The notes: generated by a model not told the origin, from the sequence alone. Numbered from the stretch's first letter, positions 16,795 to 26,132 are shown. The stretch: 64,000 nt of DNA from Streptomyces spinosus (GCF_020400655.1 NZ_JAINRC010000003.1:186001-250000), one strand, 5' to 3'. Numbers and translations: made by a program.

Positions 16795-18939
16795 TCAGGC
16801 CGCTATCGCCTGCTTGGTCTCCTTCGGAGCGGTGGCCGCCGGCGTGGCGGGATCGGCGGCCGTCGCCCCGGGGGCCGGCTTGCGCAGCCCCTTCAGGAGG
16901 ACCACCAGGGCCGTGGTGACGCAGACGCCGGCCGCGATGGCCACCAGGTACAGGAACGGGTTGCCGATCAGCGGGACCACGAAGACGCCGCCGTGCGGGG
17001 CGCGCAGGGTGGCGCCGAAGGCCATCGACAGAGCGCCGGTGAGCGCACCGCCCACCATGGAGGACGGGATGACCCGCAGCGGGTCCGCCGCCGCGAACGG
17101 GATCGCGCCCTCGGAGATGAAGGACGCGCCCAGCACCCAGGCGGCCTTGCCGTTCTCCCGCTCGGTCTGCGTGAACAGCCTGCCGCGCACGGTGGTCGCC
17201 AGGGCCATCGCCAGCGGCGGGACCATGCCGGCCGCCATCACCGCGGCCATGATCTTCATGGCGGAGTCGCTGGGGTCGGCCACGGCGATGCCGGCGGTGG
17301 CGAAGGTGTAGGCGACCTTGTTGACCGGGCCGCCCAGGTCGAAGCACATCATCAGGCCGAGCAGGGCGCCCAGCAGGACGGCGTTGGTGCCGGTGAGCCC
17401 GCCCAGCCAGTCGGTCAGGCCCTTCTGCGCGGAGGCGATGGGCTTGCCGATCACGACGAACATCAGGAACCCGACGATCGCCGAGGAGATCAGCGGGATC
17501 ACCACCACCGGCATGATGCCGCGCAACGCCGCCGGGATGTTCACCTTCTGGATCGCCATCACCACGCCACCGGCGATCAGACCGGCCGCCAGGCCGCCGA
17601 GGAAGCCGGCGTTGATGTCGAGCGCGATGGCGCCGCCGACGAAGCCGGGCACGAGACCCGGCCGGTCGGCCATGCCGTAGGCGATGTAACCGGCCAGCAC
17701 CGGGACGAGGAAGTTGAAGGCCACGCCGCCGATCTGGAACAGCAGCGCCCCCCAGCTGCCCGACTGCGTCCACACGAAGTGGTCCATGACCGAGGGGGCC
17801 TTGTTGACCTGCCAGCCGCCGATTGCGAAGCCCAGGGCGATGAGGAGACCGCCCGCGGCGACGAACGGGACCATGTAGCTGACGCCGGACATCAGCCACT
17901 TGCGGAGCTTGGTGCCGTAGCCCTCGGTGGAGTCGCCCGCGCGCTCGACCGGCGTACCGGACCCGGCGTGCGCGGGGGCGCTCACCTCGCCGCGCGCCGC
18001 CTTGCCGCGGACCTCCGCGAGGAGTTCGGCGGGGCGGTTGATGCCCGCCTTCACGCCGACGTCCACGGTCGGCTTGCCCGCGAAGCGGTCCTTGTCGCGC
18101 ACCGGGACGTCGTGCGCGAAGATCACGCCGTCCGCCGCCGCGATCACCGCCGGGTCCAGCCGGGCGAAGCCGGCCGAGCCCTGCGTCTCGACGACCACCT
18201 CGAAGCCCGCCTCGCGGCCTGCCTTCTCCAGGGACTCGGCCGCCATGTAGGTGTGGGCGATGCCGGTCGGGCAGGAGGTGACGGCGACGACACGGAAGGG
18301 ACGTTCACCGGAGCCGGCGGGCTCCGCGGCGGGTGGTGCGGTGTCCGCGGCGGGGGTGCCCGCCGGGTTCGCGCCCCCGGTGTTCGCGTCCGCGTCCGTG
18401 GTGGGTGCCGTCCTGGCCGCTGCGGCGCCGGTGGAGGCCGCCACCGGGGCCGCAGCGGTGTCTTCGGGGGTGTCCTCGGCGCTCCCGGCCGAGGGTGCCT
18501 CGTCGCCCCGGATCAGCGCCGCCGCCGTCTCCGGGTCGCCCGCCGACCGCAGCGCGGAGGTGAACTCGGCGTTCATCAGCTGGCGGGCGAGGGAGGAGAG
18601 GATCGTCAGGTGGGCGTCGTCGGCGCCGGCGGGCGCCGCGATCAGGAAGATCAGGTCGGCCGGGCCGTCCGCGGCGCCGAAGTCGATGCCGGCGGCGCTG
18701 CGGCCGAACGCGAGAGTCGGTTCGGTGACGTGGGCGCTACGGCAGTGCGGGATGCCGATACCGCCGTCCAGGCCGGTGGGCATCTGGGCCTCCCGGGCGG
18801 CCACGTCGGCGAGGAAGCCCTCCAGGTCGGTCACCCGGCCCTGGCTCACCATGCGCTCGGCGAGGGCACGGGCCGCCGCTTCCTTGGTGTCGGCGGACAG
18901 GTCGAGATCGACCAGGTCCGCGGTGATCATGTCGCTCAT
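16795..18939 (-). CDS. fruA: Fructose PTS transporter, fused EIIA-EIIB-EIIC
   Basis: A 714-residue permease that imports fructose while phosphorylating it to fructose-1-phosphate. EIIA (about 1-150) has the phosphorylated His65 in GGIGIPHCRSAH. An Ala/Pro/Thr linker leads to EIIB (about 215-315) with phospho-Cys223 in AVTSCPTGIAHTYMAAE. EIIC (about 350-690) is a polytopic channel with FDLGGPVNKVAYTFA. ATG 18939 has GAGGAG upstream. The fru order here is fruR-fruK-(orf)-fruA on one strand. Confidence 0.95.
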   Translation of the reverse strand: MSDMITADLVDLDLSADTKEAAARALAERMVSQGRVTDLEGFLADVAAREAQMPTGLDGGIGIPHCRSAHVTEPTLAFGRSAAGIDFGAADGPADLIFLIAAPAGADDAHLTILSSLARQLMNAEFTSALRSAGDPETAAALIRGDEAPSAGSAEDTPEDTAAAPVAASTGAAAARTAPTTDADANTGGANPAGTPAADTAPPAAEPAGSGERPFRVVAVTSCPTGIAHTYMAAESLEKAGREAGFEVVVETQGSAGFARLDPAVIAAADGVIFAHDVPVRDKDRFAGKPTVDVGVKAGINRPAELLAEVRGKAARGEVSAPAHAGSGTPVERAGDSTEGYGTKLRKWLMSGVSYMVPFVAAGGLLIALGFAIGGWQVNKAPSVMDHFVWTQSGSWGALLFQIGGVAFNFLVPVLAGYIAYGMADRPGLVPGFVGGAIALDINAGFLGGLAAGLIAGGVVMAIQKVNIPAALRGIMPVVVIPLISSAIVGFLMFVVIGKPIASAQKGLTDWLGGLTGTNAVLLGALLGLMMCFDLGGPVNKVAYTFATAGIAVADPSDSAMKIMAAVMAAGMVPPLAMALATTVRGRLFTQTERENGKAAWVLGASFISEGAIPFAAADPLRVIPSSMVGGALTGALSMAFGATLRAPHGGVFVVPLIGNPFLYLVAIAAGVCVTTALVVLLKGLRKPAPGATAADPATPAATAPKETKQAIAA

Positions 18940-19385
18940 CGCGGGCTCCTCTGCTCGCGTATCGCCCGGGGAGAAGGGTGGGCGGAGGTGGGGACGGGGG
19001 TGTTGCGGGGGGCGGTGGGGCGGACGGGGACCGACGGGACACCGCGACGGGGTGAGCGGGACGGGGCCGTCGTACCGGGTGCGGGGGGCCGCGCGGGGGG
19101 AGCGGTGCGGCGGTACGGGGCCGGTGGAGGACTCCACCCGCGGTGGCGGGCGGGGACGGACGGGGGCCGGGCCGTGGACACCGGCCCGGTGGCGGATGCG
19201 GCGCCCGGCACCGCGGCCGACCGGACCCGGCCGTACCCGGCGGACGTATCTCGGACCGCCGGAGCGGGTGTAACGGGGGCGGACGTACCCGGACCGGGCG
19301 TGACGCGGGCGGCCTGCCTGTGCGCCGGGGTACGCAGACCGTGAACCACCGGGGCGGCCGTGGCGCGCGTCCGCGGGGCGGTCAT
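18936..19385 (-). CDS. Possible Pro/Arg/Ala-rich ORF filling the fruK-fruA gap
   Basis: The 442-bp gap between fruK and fruA is exactly spanned by a 149-codon frame. Its ATG overlaps the fruK stop (ATGA) and its TGA overlaps the fruA start (ATGA). The product is almost entirely Ala, Pro, Arg, Thr and Val with no fold I recognise, and its composition is also what a non-coding GC-rich frame would give. fruK and fruA are often adjacent in Streptomyces, so an inserted spacer or a real coupled small protein are both open. Confidence 0.35.
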   Translation of the reverse strand: MTAPRTRATAAPVVHGLRTPAHRQAARVTPGPGTSAPVTPAPAVRDTSAGYGRVRSAAVPGAASATGPVSTARPPSVPARHRGWSPPPAPYRRTAPPARPPAPGTTAPSRSPRRGVPSVPVRPTAPRNTPVPTSAHPSPRAIREQRSPR

Positions 19386-20329
19386 GACGCGGGCTCCCTC
19401 AGTTCGCGGTCCACGGGGACGTCGGTGGTGACGGTCACCGCCGCCGGGTCCAGGTCGGCCGGGGTCGGCATCACGCTGCCGGGCAGTTGGACGGCGGCGG
19501 CGCCGTGGGCGACGGCGGAGGCCAGGGCGTCGGGGCCGGTGCCGCCGGCGATGAGGAAACCGGCCAGGGACGCGTCACCGGCGCCGACGTTGCTGCGGAC
19601 CGCGGACACGCGTGCGCTGCCGAACCAGGCACCGGTGTCCGACACCAGCAGCTGACCGTCGGCGCCCAGGCTCGCCAGCACGACGCGGGCGCCCATCGAG
19701 CGCACCTCCTCCGCCGCCTTGAGCGCGTCGCCCACGGTCGTCAGGGGGCGGCCGACGGCTTGGGCCAGCTCCTCGGCGTTCGGCTTGACCACGTCGGGCC
19801 GCGCGCGCAGGGCCTCCAGCAGCGCACGCCCCGAGGTGTCCAGCGCGATCCGGGCGCCCCCGGCGTGCGCCCGCGTGACGACATCGGCGTACCAGGAAGG
19901 CGCGAGCCCCCGGGGCAGGCTGCCGCAGCAGGCGATCCAGTCGGCGTCGCGGGACTGCGACCGGACGGTGTCCAGGAGGAGTTCCTGCTCGGACCCCGAC
20001 AGCTCCGGGCCCGGCGCGTTGATCTTCGTGAGGACGCCGTCGGCCTCCGCGAGCGCGATGTTGGAACGGGTGTCCCCGACGACCGGGACCGGCGCCACCT
20101 CGATGCCCTGCGCGTGGAGCAGTTCGGCGACGAGCGCTCCCGGCGCGCCACCCAGGGGCAGTACCGCGACCGTGCGCCGGCCGGCGGCGGCGACCGCGCG
20201 CGAGACGTTCACGCCCTTGCCACCGGGGTCCATGCGTTCGGTCTCGGCGCGGATGACCTCGCCGCGCTTGAGGGCCTGGACCTCGTAGGTGCGGTCGAGG
20301 GACGGGTTGGGGGTGACGGTGAGGATCAT
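19382..20329 (-). CDS. fruK: 1-phosphofructokinase
   Basis: Phosphorylates fructose-1-phosphate, the product of FruA, to fructose-1,6-bisphosphate. The 315 residues are a PfkB-family kinase: MILTVTPNPSLDRTYEV at the N-terminus, the signature DPGGKGVNVSRAVAAAG near residue 35, and SNVGAGDASLAGFLIAGG with the catalytic Asp in GAGD near the C-terminus. Its ATG overlaps the fruR stop by four bases (ATGA), showing translational coupling in the fru operon. Confidence 0.95.
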   Translation of the reverse strand: MILTVTPNPSLDRTYEVQALKRGEVIRAETERMDPGGKGVNVSRAVAAAGRRTVAVLPLGGAPGALVAELLHAQGIEVAPVPVVGDTRSNIALAEADGVLTKINAPGPELSGSEQELLLDTVRSQSRDADWIACCGSLPRGLAPSWYADVVTRAHAGGARIALDTSGRALLEALRARPDVVKPNAEELAQAVGRPLTTVGDALKAAEEVRSMGARVVLASLGADGQLLVSDTGAWFGSARVSAVRSNVGAGDASLAGFLIAGGTGPDALASAVAHGAAAVQLPGSVMPTPADLDPAAVTVTTDVPVDRELREPAS

Positions 20330-21087
20330 GCGCGCACTACTTCCGTGCCGCCGCGCTCGATCGCGGCGGTGTCTTCGGGGCTCAGCCCGCTGTCGGTGAT
20401 CAGCAGGTCCACGTCGCTCAGGTCGCCGAACCGGGCGAAGTGCTCCTGGCCGTGCTTGGTGGAGTCGGCCAGCAGCACGACGCGCCGGGCGGCGGCGACG
20501 GCGGCCCGCTTGACCGCGGCCTCGGCGAGGTCGGGCGTGGTCAGTCCGTGCTCGGCGGAGAAGCCGTTGGCGGCGACGAACAGCACGTCGGCGCGGATCT
20601 CGCCGTACGCGCGGAGCGCCCACGCGTCCACGGCGGCGCGCGTGCGGTGCCGTACGCGCCCCCCGATCAGATGGAGCTGGATGCCCGGGTGGTCGGCGAG
20701 CCGGGCGGCGATCGGCAGGGAGTGGGTGACGACGGTGAGCCGGGCCTCCAGCGGGATGGCGGCGGCGACGCGGGCCACCGTCGTACCGGCGTCGAGGATC
20801 ATCGTGCCCTCGGCCGGCAGCTCGGACAGGGCGGCCTTGGCGATGCGGTCCTTCTCGTCGGCTGCGGTGGTCTCGCGCTCGGCGAGGTCCGGCTCGAAGT
20901 CGAGGCGTCCGGCCGGGATGGCGCCGCCGTGCACCCGGCGGAGCAGACCGGCCCGGTCGAGGGCCTTCAGATCGCGGCGGATCGTCTCCGCGGTGACCTG
21001 GAACTCCTCGGCCAGCGACAGCACGTCCACCCGGCCGCCGTCACGGGCGAGCCGGAGGATCTCCTGCTGCCGTTCCGGTGCGTACAT
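20326..21087 (-). CDS. fruR: DeoR/GlpR family transcriptional regulator of the fructose operon
   Basis: A 253-residue DeoR-type regulator. The N-terminal helix-turn-helix (MYAPERQQEILRLARDGGRVDVLSL, TAETIRRDLKALDRAGLLRRVHGGA, read in parts) is followed by the sugar-phosphate sensor domain with ILDAGTTVARVA and VFVAANGFSAEHGLTTPDLAEA. It is first in the operon and directly coupled to fruK. Repression of fru relieved by fructose-1-phosphate is inferred from family and position. Confidence 0.9.
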   Translation of the reverse strand: MYAPERQQEILRLARDGGRVDVLSLAEEFQVTAETIRRDLKALDRAGLLRRVHGGAIPAGRLDFEPDLAERETTAADEKDRIAKAALSELPAEGTMILDAGTTVARVAAAIPLEARLTVVTHSLPIAARLADHPGIQLHLIGGRVRHRTRAAVDAWALRAYGEIRADVLFVAANGFSAEHGLTTPDLAEAAVKRAAVAAARRVVLLADSTKHGQEHFARFGDLSDVDLLITDSGLSPEDTAAIERGGTEVVRA

Positions 21088-21301
21088 GTCCGTCGCCTCC
21101 GCCTCAAGGTCCGATCGATGTCCGGTCGCTTCCGGGTCATGCCCGAACGTGTGGTTTCACTGGGAGGCTACGCCCGGATTTCCGGAAAGTAAACAGATTC
21201 GGGCCCAGTCCGGGCATGATCGGACGACCGGACGGTCGCGGACCGCTTCGGACGGCCCGGGACGCCTCGGGACGGCTCGGGACGGCTCGGGGCAGCGGAA
21301 A

Positions 21302-21328
21302 GGCCCGGTACCGAAGCGGTACCGGGCC
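21302..21328. terminator. Terminator after the MFS gene
   Basis: GGCCCGGTACC and GGTACCGGGCC form an 11-bp perfect stem with loop GAAGC. It lies 15 bases after the MFS stop at 21344 on the minus strand. Just outside it (about 21235-21295) is a degenerate GGGACGGCTC repeat. Confidence 0.8.
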
Positions 21329-21343
21329 CCTCGTCCTGCCTGG

Positions 21344-22873
21344 TCAGTGCGCCAGCGCGGGTTCCCCCTCCACGGCCGGCGCCTGCCCGGCCCCGCCCTC
21401 GACGTGCTGGGCCGGACGCTTCGGCAGGGCGGACATCAGCAGGAAGATCACTCCCATGATCCCGGCGACCCACCACAGGGCGTGCTGGAAGGCGTGCGTG
21501 AACGCCGGGCCGACCTGGGCCGGCGTCAGCCGGTCGCCGATCTGCCCGAAGAAGACCACCGACACCAGCCCCAGCCCCAGCGCGTTGCCCATCTGCTGCA
21601 CGGTGTTGATCAGTCCGGAGGCGGAACCCGCGTGCTCGCGCGGCACCTCCGAGAGGACCGCGTCGGTCAGCGGGGCGACGATCAGACCCATGCCGGCGCC
21701 CATCACGACCAGCGGCAGGGCCATCTGCCAGGAGGCGATGGCGGGACCGTAGTGGCGGGCCTCCCCCAGGTACAGCAGCACGCCCGCGCCCATCACCAGC
21801 GCGCCGGCCTGGAGCACCTTCCGCCCGAACCGCGGGACCAGTTGCTGCACCGACAGGCCGGCCGCCGTGGACACGGCGATGGAGAACGGAACGCCGGTCA
21901 GCCCGGCCCGCAGCGGGCTCCAGCCCAGGCCGATCTGCATGTACAGCGTCCAGACCAGGAAGAAGATGCCGAGCGCGACCCCGAAGACGGTCTGTACGGC
22001 GATGCCCGCGGCGAAGCTCTTCACCCGGAAGAGGGACAGTTCGACGAGCGGGGAACCGTCCCTGGCGGCCTTCCGTTTCTCGTACGACACCAGCGCCGCG
22101 AAGACGGCGAGCGCGCCGGCCATGCAGAGGTGTCCCCACAGCGGCCAGCCCAGTTCGCGTCCCCGGGTGAGCGGATAGAGCAGCATCAGCAGGCCCAGCG
22201 TGACCAGGGTGACGCCGACGAGATCCAGCTTCAGCGCCTTGGGGGCCCTGGACTCGGTGATGAAACGGCGGCCCAGCAGCCAGGCCAGGACGCCGACAGG
22301 GAGGTTGATGAGGAAGATGGGCCGCCATTCGAGGCCGAACAGGTTCCACTCCGTCAGCAGCGCGCCGAGCAGCGGGCCGGAGACCGCGCCGAGGCCGACG
22401 ATCGCGCCGAACAGACCGAAGACCTTGCCGCGTTCGTGGGCCGGGAAGGTGGCGTGCACGATCGACAGCACCTGCGGCACCATCAGCGCCGCCATGCCGC
22501 CCTGGAGGATGCGGGAGGCGACCAGCATCTCCGGGTTGGCGGCGAAGCCGCACAGGGCCGAGGCGAGCGTGAAGCCGCCGATACCGATCAGGAAGAGCCG
22601 CTTGCGGCCGTGGATGTCGCCGAGCCGCCCGCCGGTGATCAGACCTGCGGCGAAGGCCAGGGCGTAGCCGGCGGTTATCCACTGGATCTGACTGACCGAA
22701 GCCCCCGCGCTGCGCTGGATGGACGGGATGGCGATGTTGACGATCGTCACGTCCACCAGGTCCATGAAGGCCGCGGTCATGACGATGGCCAGGGCGAACC
22801 AGCGGCCGCGGTCGGCGGCCGGTGAGCGCAGTTCTCCGCGCCCCTGTGCGGTGGTGCTGTCGTTCGGGGTCAT
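21344..22873 (-). CDS. MFS transporter, DHA2/EmrB-QacA type (14 TM)
   Basis: A 509-residue drug:proton antiporter-type exporter. Signature pieces are MDLVDVTIVNIAIPSIQR in helix 1, ITGGRLGDIHGRKRLFLIG after helix 2, and GPLLGALLTEWNLFGLEWRPIFLINLPVG around helix 5. ATG 22873 faces a divergent WYL-type regulator across only about 50-60 bp that contain a clear palindrome, so that regulator probably controls it. Confidence 0.9.
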   Translation of the reverse strand: MTPNDSTTAQGRGELRSPAADRGRWFALAIVMTAAFMDLVDVTIVNIAIPSIQRSAGASVSQIQWITAGYALAFAAGLITGGRLGDIHGRKRLFLIGIGGFTLASALCGFAANPEMLVASRILQGGMAALMVPQVLSIVHATFPAHERGKVFGLFGAIVGLGAVSGPLLGALLTEWNLFGLEWRPIFLINLPVGVLAWLLGRRFITESRAPKALKLDLVGVTLVTLGLLMLLYPLTRGRELGWPLWGHLCMAGALAVFAALVSYEKRKAARDGSPLVELSLFRVKSFAAGIAVQTVFGVALGIFFLVWTLYMQIGLGWSPLRAGLTGVPFSIAVSTAAGLSVQQLVPRFGRKVLQAGALVMGAGVLLYLGEARHYGPAIASWQMALPLVVMGAGMGLIVAPLTDAVLSEVPREHAGSASGLINTVQQMGNALGLGLVSVVFFGQIGDRLTPAQVGPAFTHAFQHALWWVAGIMGVIFLLMSALPKRPAQHVEGGAGQAPAVEGEPALAH

Positions 22874-22894
22874 GGAGCGACCGTAGGACCGCTT

Positions 22895-22913
22895 TAGGAC
22901 AGATCATGTCCTA
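22895..22913. promoter_or_regulatory. Palindromic operator between MFS and WYL regulator genes
   Basis: TAGGACA-GATCA-TGTCCTA, a perfect 7-bp inverted repeat. A further half-like TAGGACC stands at 22884-22890. It lies between the two divergent start codons, so it is a likely binding site of the WYL-domain regulator. Confidence 0.65.
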
Positions 22914-22935
22914 GTTCTCCGGCATGCTCGGACGC

Positions 22936-23913
22936 ATGACGACCGACACTCCGGCCCGGCTGCTGCAGCTCCTGTCGCTCCTTCAGACGCCCCGCGAGTG
23001 GCCCGGCGGTGAGCTGGCCGAGCGGCTCGGGGTGTCGCGGCGCACCGTGCGCCGGGACGTCGACCGGCTGCGGGAGCTGGGCTATCCGGTGCAGGCGACG
23101 AAGGGCGCGGACGGCGGGTACCGCCTGGTGGCGGGCAAGGCGATGCCGCCGCTGGTGCTGGACGACGAGGAGGCCGTCGCCATCGCGGTGGGGCTGCGGG
23201 CCGGCGCCGGGCACGCCGTGGAAGGGGTGGACGAGGCGTCCGTACGGGCCCTGGCCAAGCTGGAACAGGTACTGCCCTCCCGGCTGCGGCACCGGGTGTC
23301 CACGCTCCAGGCCGCGACCACCGCGCTGACCCACGGGGACGGGCCGAGCATCGCCCCGGAGACGCTGACCGTGATGGCGTCGACGGTGGCCGGATGGGAG
23401 CGGCTGCGGTTCGCCTACCGCGACAAGGACGGCAGCGCCTCGAGGCGGCTGACCGAGCCGCACCGGCTGGTGTCCACGGGCCGGCGCTGGTACCTGGTCG
23501 CGTACGACCTCGACCGGGTGGACTGGCGCACCTTCCGGGTCGACCGGGTGAGCGAGCCGTTCGCGACCGGGGTCCGGTTCGCGCCCCGGGAGTTGCCGAT
23601 GGGCAGCGCCGCCGAGTTCCTGCGGCAGTCGCTCCACGGGCGGCAGGAGACGTACGCGTTCGAGGTGCGGTTCGCCGCGCCGGCGGACCGGGTGTCCGGG
23701 CGCCTGCCGGCGTGGCTCGGGGTGCCCGAGGACGACGGCGCGGGCGGCTGCGTCCTGCGGGGCACCACCGGCGACCCGCTGGAGTGGCTCGCGGTGCGGC
23801 TGGTGATGGCCGGCTGCGAGTTCGCGGTGCGCGGGCCCGGGGAACTGGTGGAGTGTGTGCGGGAACTGGGGGGCCGGCTGAGCCGGGCGGCCGGCGCCGA
23901 CGGGAGGGCGTAG
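22936..23913 (+). CDS. HTH/WYL-domain transcriptional regulator (YafY-like)
   Basis: A 325-residue regulator. The N-terminal winged helix (LLQLLSLLQTPREWPGGELAERLGVSRRTVRRDVDRL, read in parts) is followed by the WYL ligand domain with RRLTEPHRLVSTGRRWYLVAYD and WRTFRVDRV. A C-terminal WCX-like region ends the protein. ATG 22936 or ATG 22924 could start it; neither has a clear ribosome site. Divergent from an MFS exporter with a shared palindrome, it probably controls that exporter and itself. Confidence 0.88.
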   Translation: MTTDTPARLLQLLSLLQTPREWPGGELAERLGVSRRTVRRDVDRLRELGYPVQATKGADGGYRLVAGKAMPPLVLDDEEAVAIAVGLRAGAGHAVEGVDEASVRALAKLEQVLPSRLRHRVSTLQAATTALTHGDGPSIAPETLTVMASTVAGWERLRFAYRDKDGSASRRLTEPHRLVSTGRRWYLVAYDLDRVDWRTFRVDRVSEPFATGVRFAPRELPMGSAAEFLRQSLHGRQETYAFEVRFAAPADRVSGRLPAWLGVPEDDGAGGCVLRGTTGDPLEWLAVRLVMAGCEFAVRGPGELVECVRELGGRLSRAAGADGRA

Positions 23914-23993
23914 GCCGTCCCGCCTCGGTGCGGGGCCTCACTGGTGCCGGGCAGCCGCGGGTCCGCCGGCTCTACCGGTCCCGCCGGAGTCTG

Positions 23994-24689
23994 TCATCCC
24001 GTCCCGCCCGGACCGCCGCTTTCGCCCCAGTCGAAGGACCGGAGGGCGCGCAGGTTGTCGAGGGCCAGGGCCGCCGGACCGTCCGGGCCGGTGGGCGGGG
24101 TCGTCGTGGCGGCCCAGGACTCCACGGCCACGCGCACGGCGGCACCGGCCACGGCCGCGGCGAAACGGAGGTGCGGGGTGAGCGGGGCCGGTCCGCCCGC
24201 CGCCTCGGCCCGCCTCACCAGGACCTGCGCCAGCGCTTCCTCCGACATCTGGCACACCTCCGCCCACACCTTGCGCAGGGCCGGGCTGGTGTCGGCGAGG
24301 CGGACCAGGGTGCGCAGCCATTCCCAGGAGGCGGCCGAGACGCCGAGGCCGGGGGTGAGGGTGTGGCGGACGGCGTGCTCCAGCGCCTCGGGGAGGGTCA
24401 GGTGCGCCGGTGCCGCACGGACCGCCTCGGTCCAGCGCTGGGCGCCGGCCGCGTAGAGGGGGGCCACCGCTTCTTCCTTGGTGGCGAAATAGCGGTAGAA
24501 GGTGCGCGGTGCGATGCCCGCGGCCTGGGCGATGTCCTCGGCACGGGTGGCCCGCAGGCCGCGCTGGACGAAGAGGGCCGCCGCCGCCCGGGCGATCTCC
24601 ATCCGGGTCTCGGCCTTCCGGCGCTCGGTGAGGGACACCGGTACGGGAGCGGAAAACGGCTGGTGGGCGGGGCCGGGGGTGGTGCTCAT
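23994..24689 (-). CDS. TetR family transcriptional regulator
   Basis: A 231-residue TetR-type regulator. The DNA-binding domain has TRMEIARAAAALFVQRGLRAT followed by AEDIAQAAGIAPRTFYRYFATKEE (read in parts), then an all-helical ligand domain with WEWLRTLVRLADTSPALRKVW. A perfect palindrome just upstream of its start suggests autoregulation. No divergent target gene lies beside it, so its regulon is not evident here. Confidence 0.9.
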   Translation of the reverse strand: MSTTPGPAHQPFSAPVPVSLTERRKAETRMEIARAAAALFVQRGLRATRAEDIAQAAGIAPRTFYRYFATKEEAVAPLYAAGAQRWTEAVRAAPAHLTLPEALEHAVRHTLTPGLGVSAASWEWLRTLVRLADTSPALRKVWAEVCQMSEEALAQVLVRRAEAAGGPAPLTPHLRFAAAVAGAAVRVAVESWAATTTPPTGPDGPAALALDNLRALRSFDWGESGGPGGTG

Positions 24690-24709
24690 CCGGGCAGGCT
24701 ATGCCGGTG

Positions 24710-24724
24710 TGGCAGAATCTGCCA
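24710..24724. promoter_or_regulatory. Palindromic operator before the TetR gene
   Basis: TGGCAGA-A-TCTGCCA, a perfect 7-bp inverted repeat with one central base, 21 bases upstream of the TetR ATG. Its place and symmetry suit a TetR dimer. Confidence 0.65.
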
Positions 24725-24848
24725 TCCGGCGGTCCACCCCGGGGTTCAGGTACGGGGTGGGCCGTCTTCCAGCAGGTCGGGCCGGGTGGGGGCCCGGCAC
24801 GCCCAGTGGCCGCCTGAGCCCGCGGCCTCCCCTCGACCCGCGCCCCCT

Positions 24849-24905
24849 CGCAAAAAGAAGAAGCCGGACTCCGGCGCCCGGGGGGGTGGGCACCGAAGTC
24901 CGGCT
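24849..24905 (-). terminator. Terminator with T-run, downstream of hrdD
   Basis: On the minus strand AGCCGGACT and AGTCCGGCT form a 9-bp stem followed by CTTCTTCTTTTTG, an unusually good T-run for Streptomyces. The surrounding 24725-25133 stretch has no convincing gene, only GC-rich spacer, so this is the likely end of the hrdD transcript. Confidence 0.65.
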
Positions 24906-25133
24906 CGGGAAGGTCCCGGCGCCGGGGGGGGATCGCGACGGGACACGTGGCTCACGTGGGCCGGCCGCGTGGGGTCGGCCGGGGCTGTGCGGTGGGGTGG
25001 GGAGTGCGGTTCCCGGGGCCCGCTCCTGGGCCCGGAAGGGTTGTTCCCTCGGGCCCAGCGGTTGAAGCGAGGCGACAGCGCCATGTTTGCGCCGTCTTTC
25101 GCCACCGGGCGTACGCCCCGTGCGCCCCCTGCG

Positions 25134-26132
25134 TCACGCAGCAGCGTCGAACCCGGTCTGGCGGGCCAGCTTCTTCAGCTCCAGCAGCGCGTGCTTCTCG
25201 ATCTGCCGGATCCGCTCACGGGTGAGTCCGTGCTCCTTGCCGACCTCGGTCAGGGTGCGCTCGCGGCCGTCCTCGATGCCGTACCGCATCTTGATGATGG
25301 AGGCCGTGCGCTGGTCCAGGCGGCCGATCAGGTCGTCCAGCTCCTCGCTGCGCAACAGGGTCATGACGGACTGCTCGGGGGAGACCGCCGAGGTGTCCTC
25401 CAGCAGGTCGCCGAACTGGGTCTCGCCCTCGTCGTCCACCGACATGTTCAGCGACACCGGGTCGCGGGACCAGTCGAGGACGTCGGTGACGCGCTCCGGC
25501 GTCGAGCCCAGCTCCGCGGCGATCTCGGCGGGCTCGGGCTCGCGGCCGTGCTCGCGGTTGAACTCGCGCTGCACGCGGCGGATGCGGCCCAGCTCCTCCA
25601 CCAGGTGGACGGGGAGCCGGATCGTGCGGGACTGGTCGGCGATGGAGCGGGTGATGGCCTGCCGGATCCACCAGGTGGCGTACGTCGAGAACTTGAAGCC
25701 CTTGCGGTAGTCGAACTTCTCGACGGCGCGCACCAGGCCGGCGTTGCCCTCCTGGATCAGGTCGAGCAGCGGCAGACCGCTGCGCGGGTAGCGCCGGGCG
25801 ACCGCGACGACCAGACGGAGGTTGGAGCGGATGAAGACGTCCTTGGCCCGCTCGCCGGCGGCGACCAGGGCTTCGAGCTCCTCGCGGGTGGCGTCCGTCT
25901 TGGACTCCTCCTCGCCGTCGAGGACCTGCCGCGCGAACACACCCGCCTCGATGGTCTGGGACAGCTCGACCTCCTTGGCGGCGTCGAGCAGCGGTGTACG
26001 CGCGATCTCGTCGAGGTACATGCCGACCAGGTCGCGGTCTGCGATCTCGCCGCCATGAGCGCGAACACTGCTTGCCGAGTCGGCCGTCTCGCCGGTGGCG
26101 GACTGACGACGGGCGACGGCACGGGTTGCCAT
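25134..26132 (-). CDS. hrdD: RNA polymerase sigma factor HrdD (group 2 sigma-70)
   Basis: A 332-residue primary-like sigma factor. Region 1.2-2.1 begins DLVGMYLDEIARTPLLDAA. Region 2.3-2.4 is FSTYATWWIRQAITRSIADQ, region 3 includes LPVHLVEELGRIRRV, and region 4.2 is LTEVGKEHGLTRERIRQIE. There is no long acidic N-terminal extension, unlike HrdB. The start MATRAVARRQSAT and the fru-operon neighbourhood match S. coelicolor hrdD as I recall it. ATG 26132 has GGGAG upstream; the longer open frame was rejected. In S. coelicolor hrdD is dispensable and under SigR/SigE, matching the promoter seen here. Confidence 0.92.
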   Translation of the reverse strand: MATRAVARRQSATGETADSASSVRAHGGEIADRDLVGMYLDEIARTPLLDAAKEVELSQTIEAGVFARQVLDGEEESKTDATREELEALVAAGERAKDVFIRSNLRLVVAVARRYPRSGLPLLDLIQEGNAGLVRAVEKFDYRKGFKFSTYATWWIRQAITRSIADQSRTIRLPVHLVEELGRIRRVQREFNREHGREPEPAEIAAELGSTPERVTDVLDWSRDPVSLNMSVDDEGETQFGDLLEDTSAVSPEQSVMTLLRSEELDDLIGRLDQRTASIIKMRYGIEDGRERTLTEVGKEHGLTRERIRQIEKHALLELKKLARQTGFDAAA

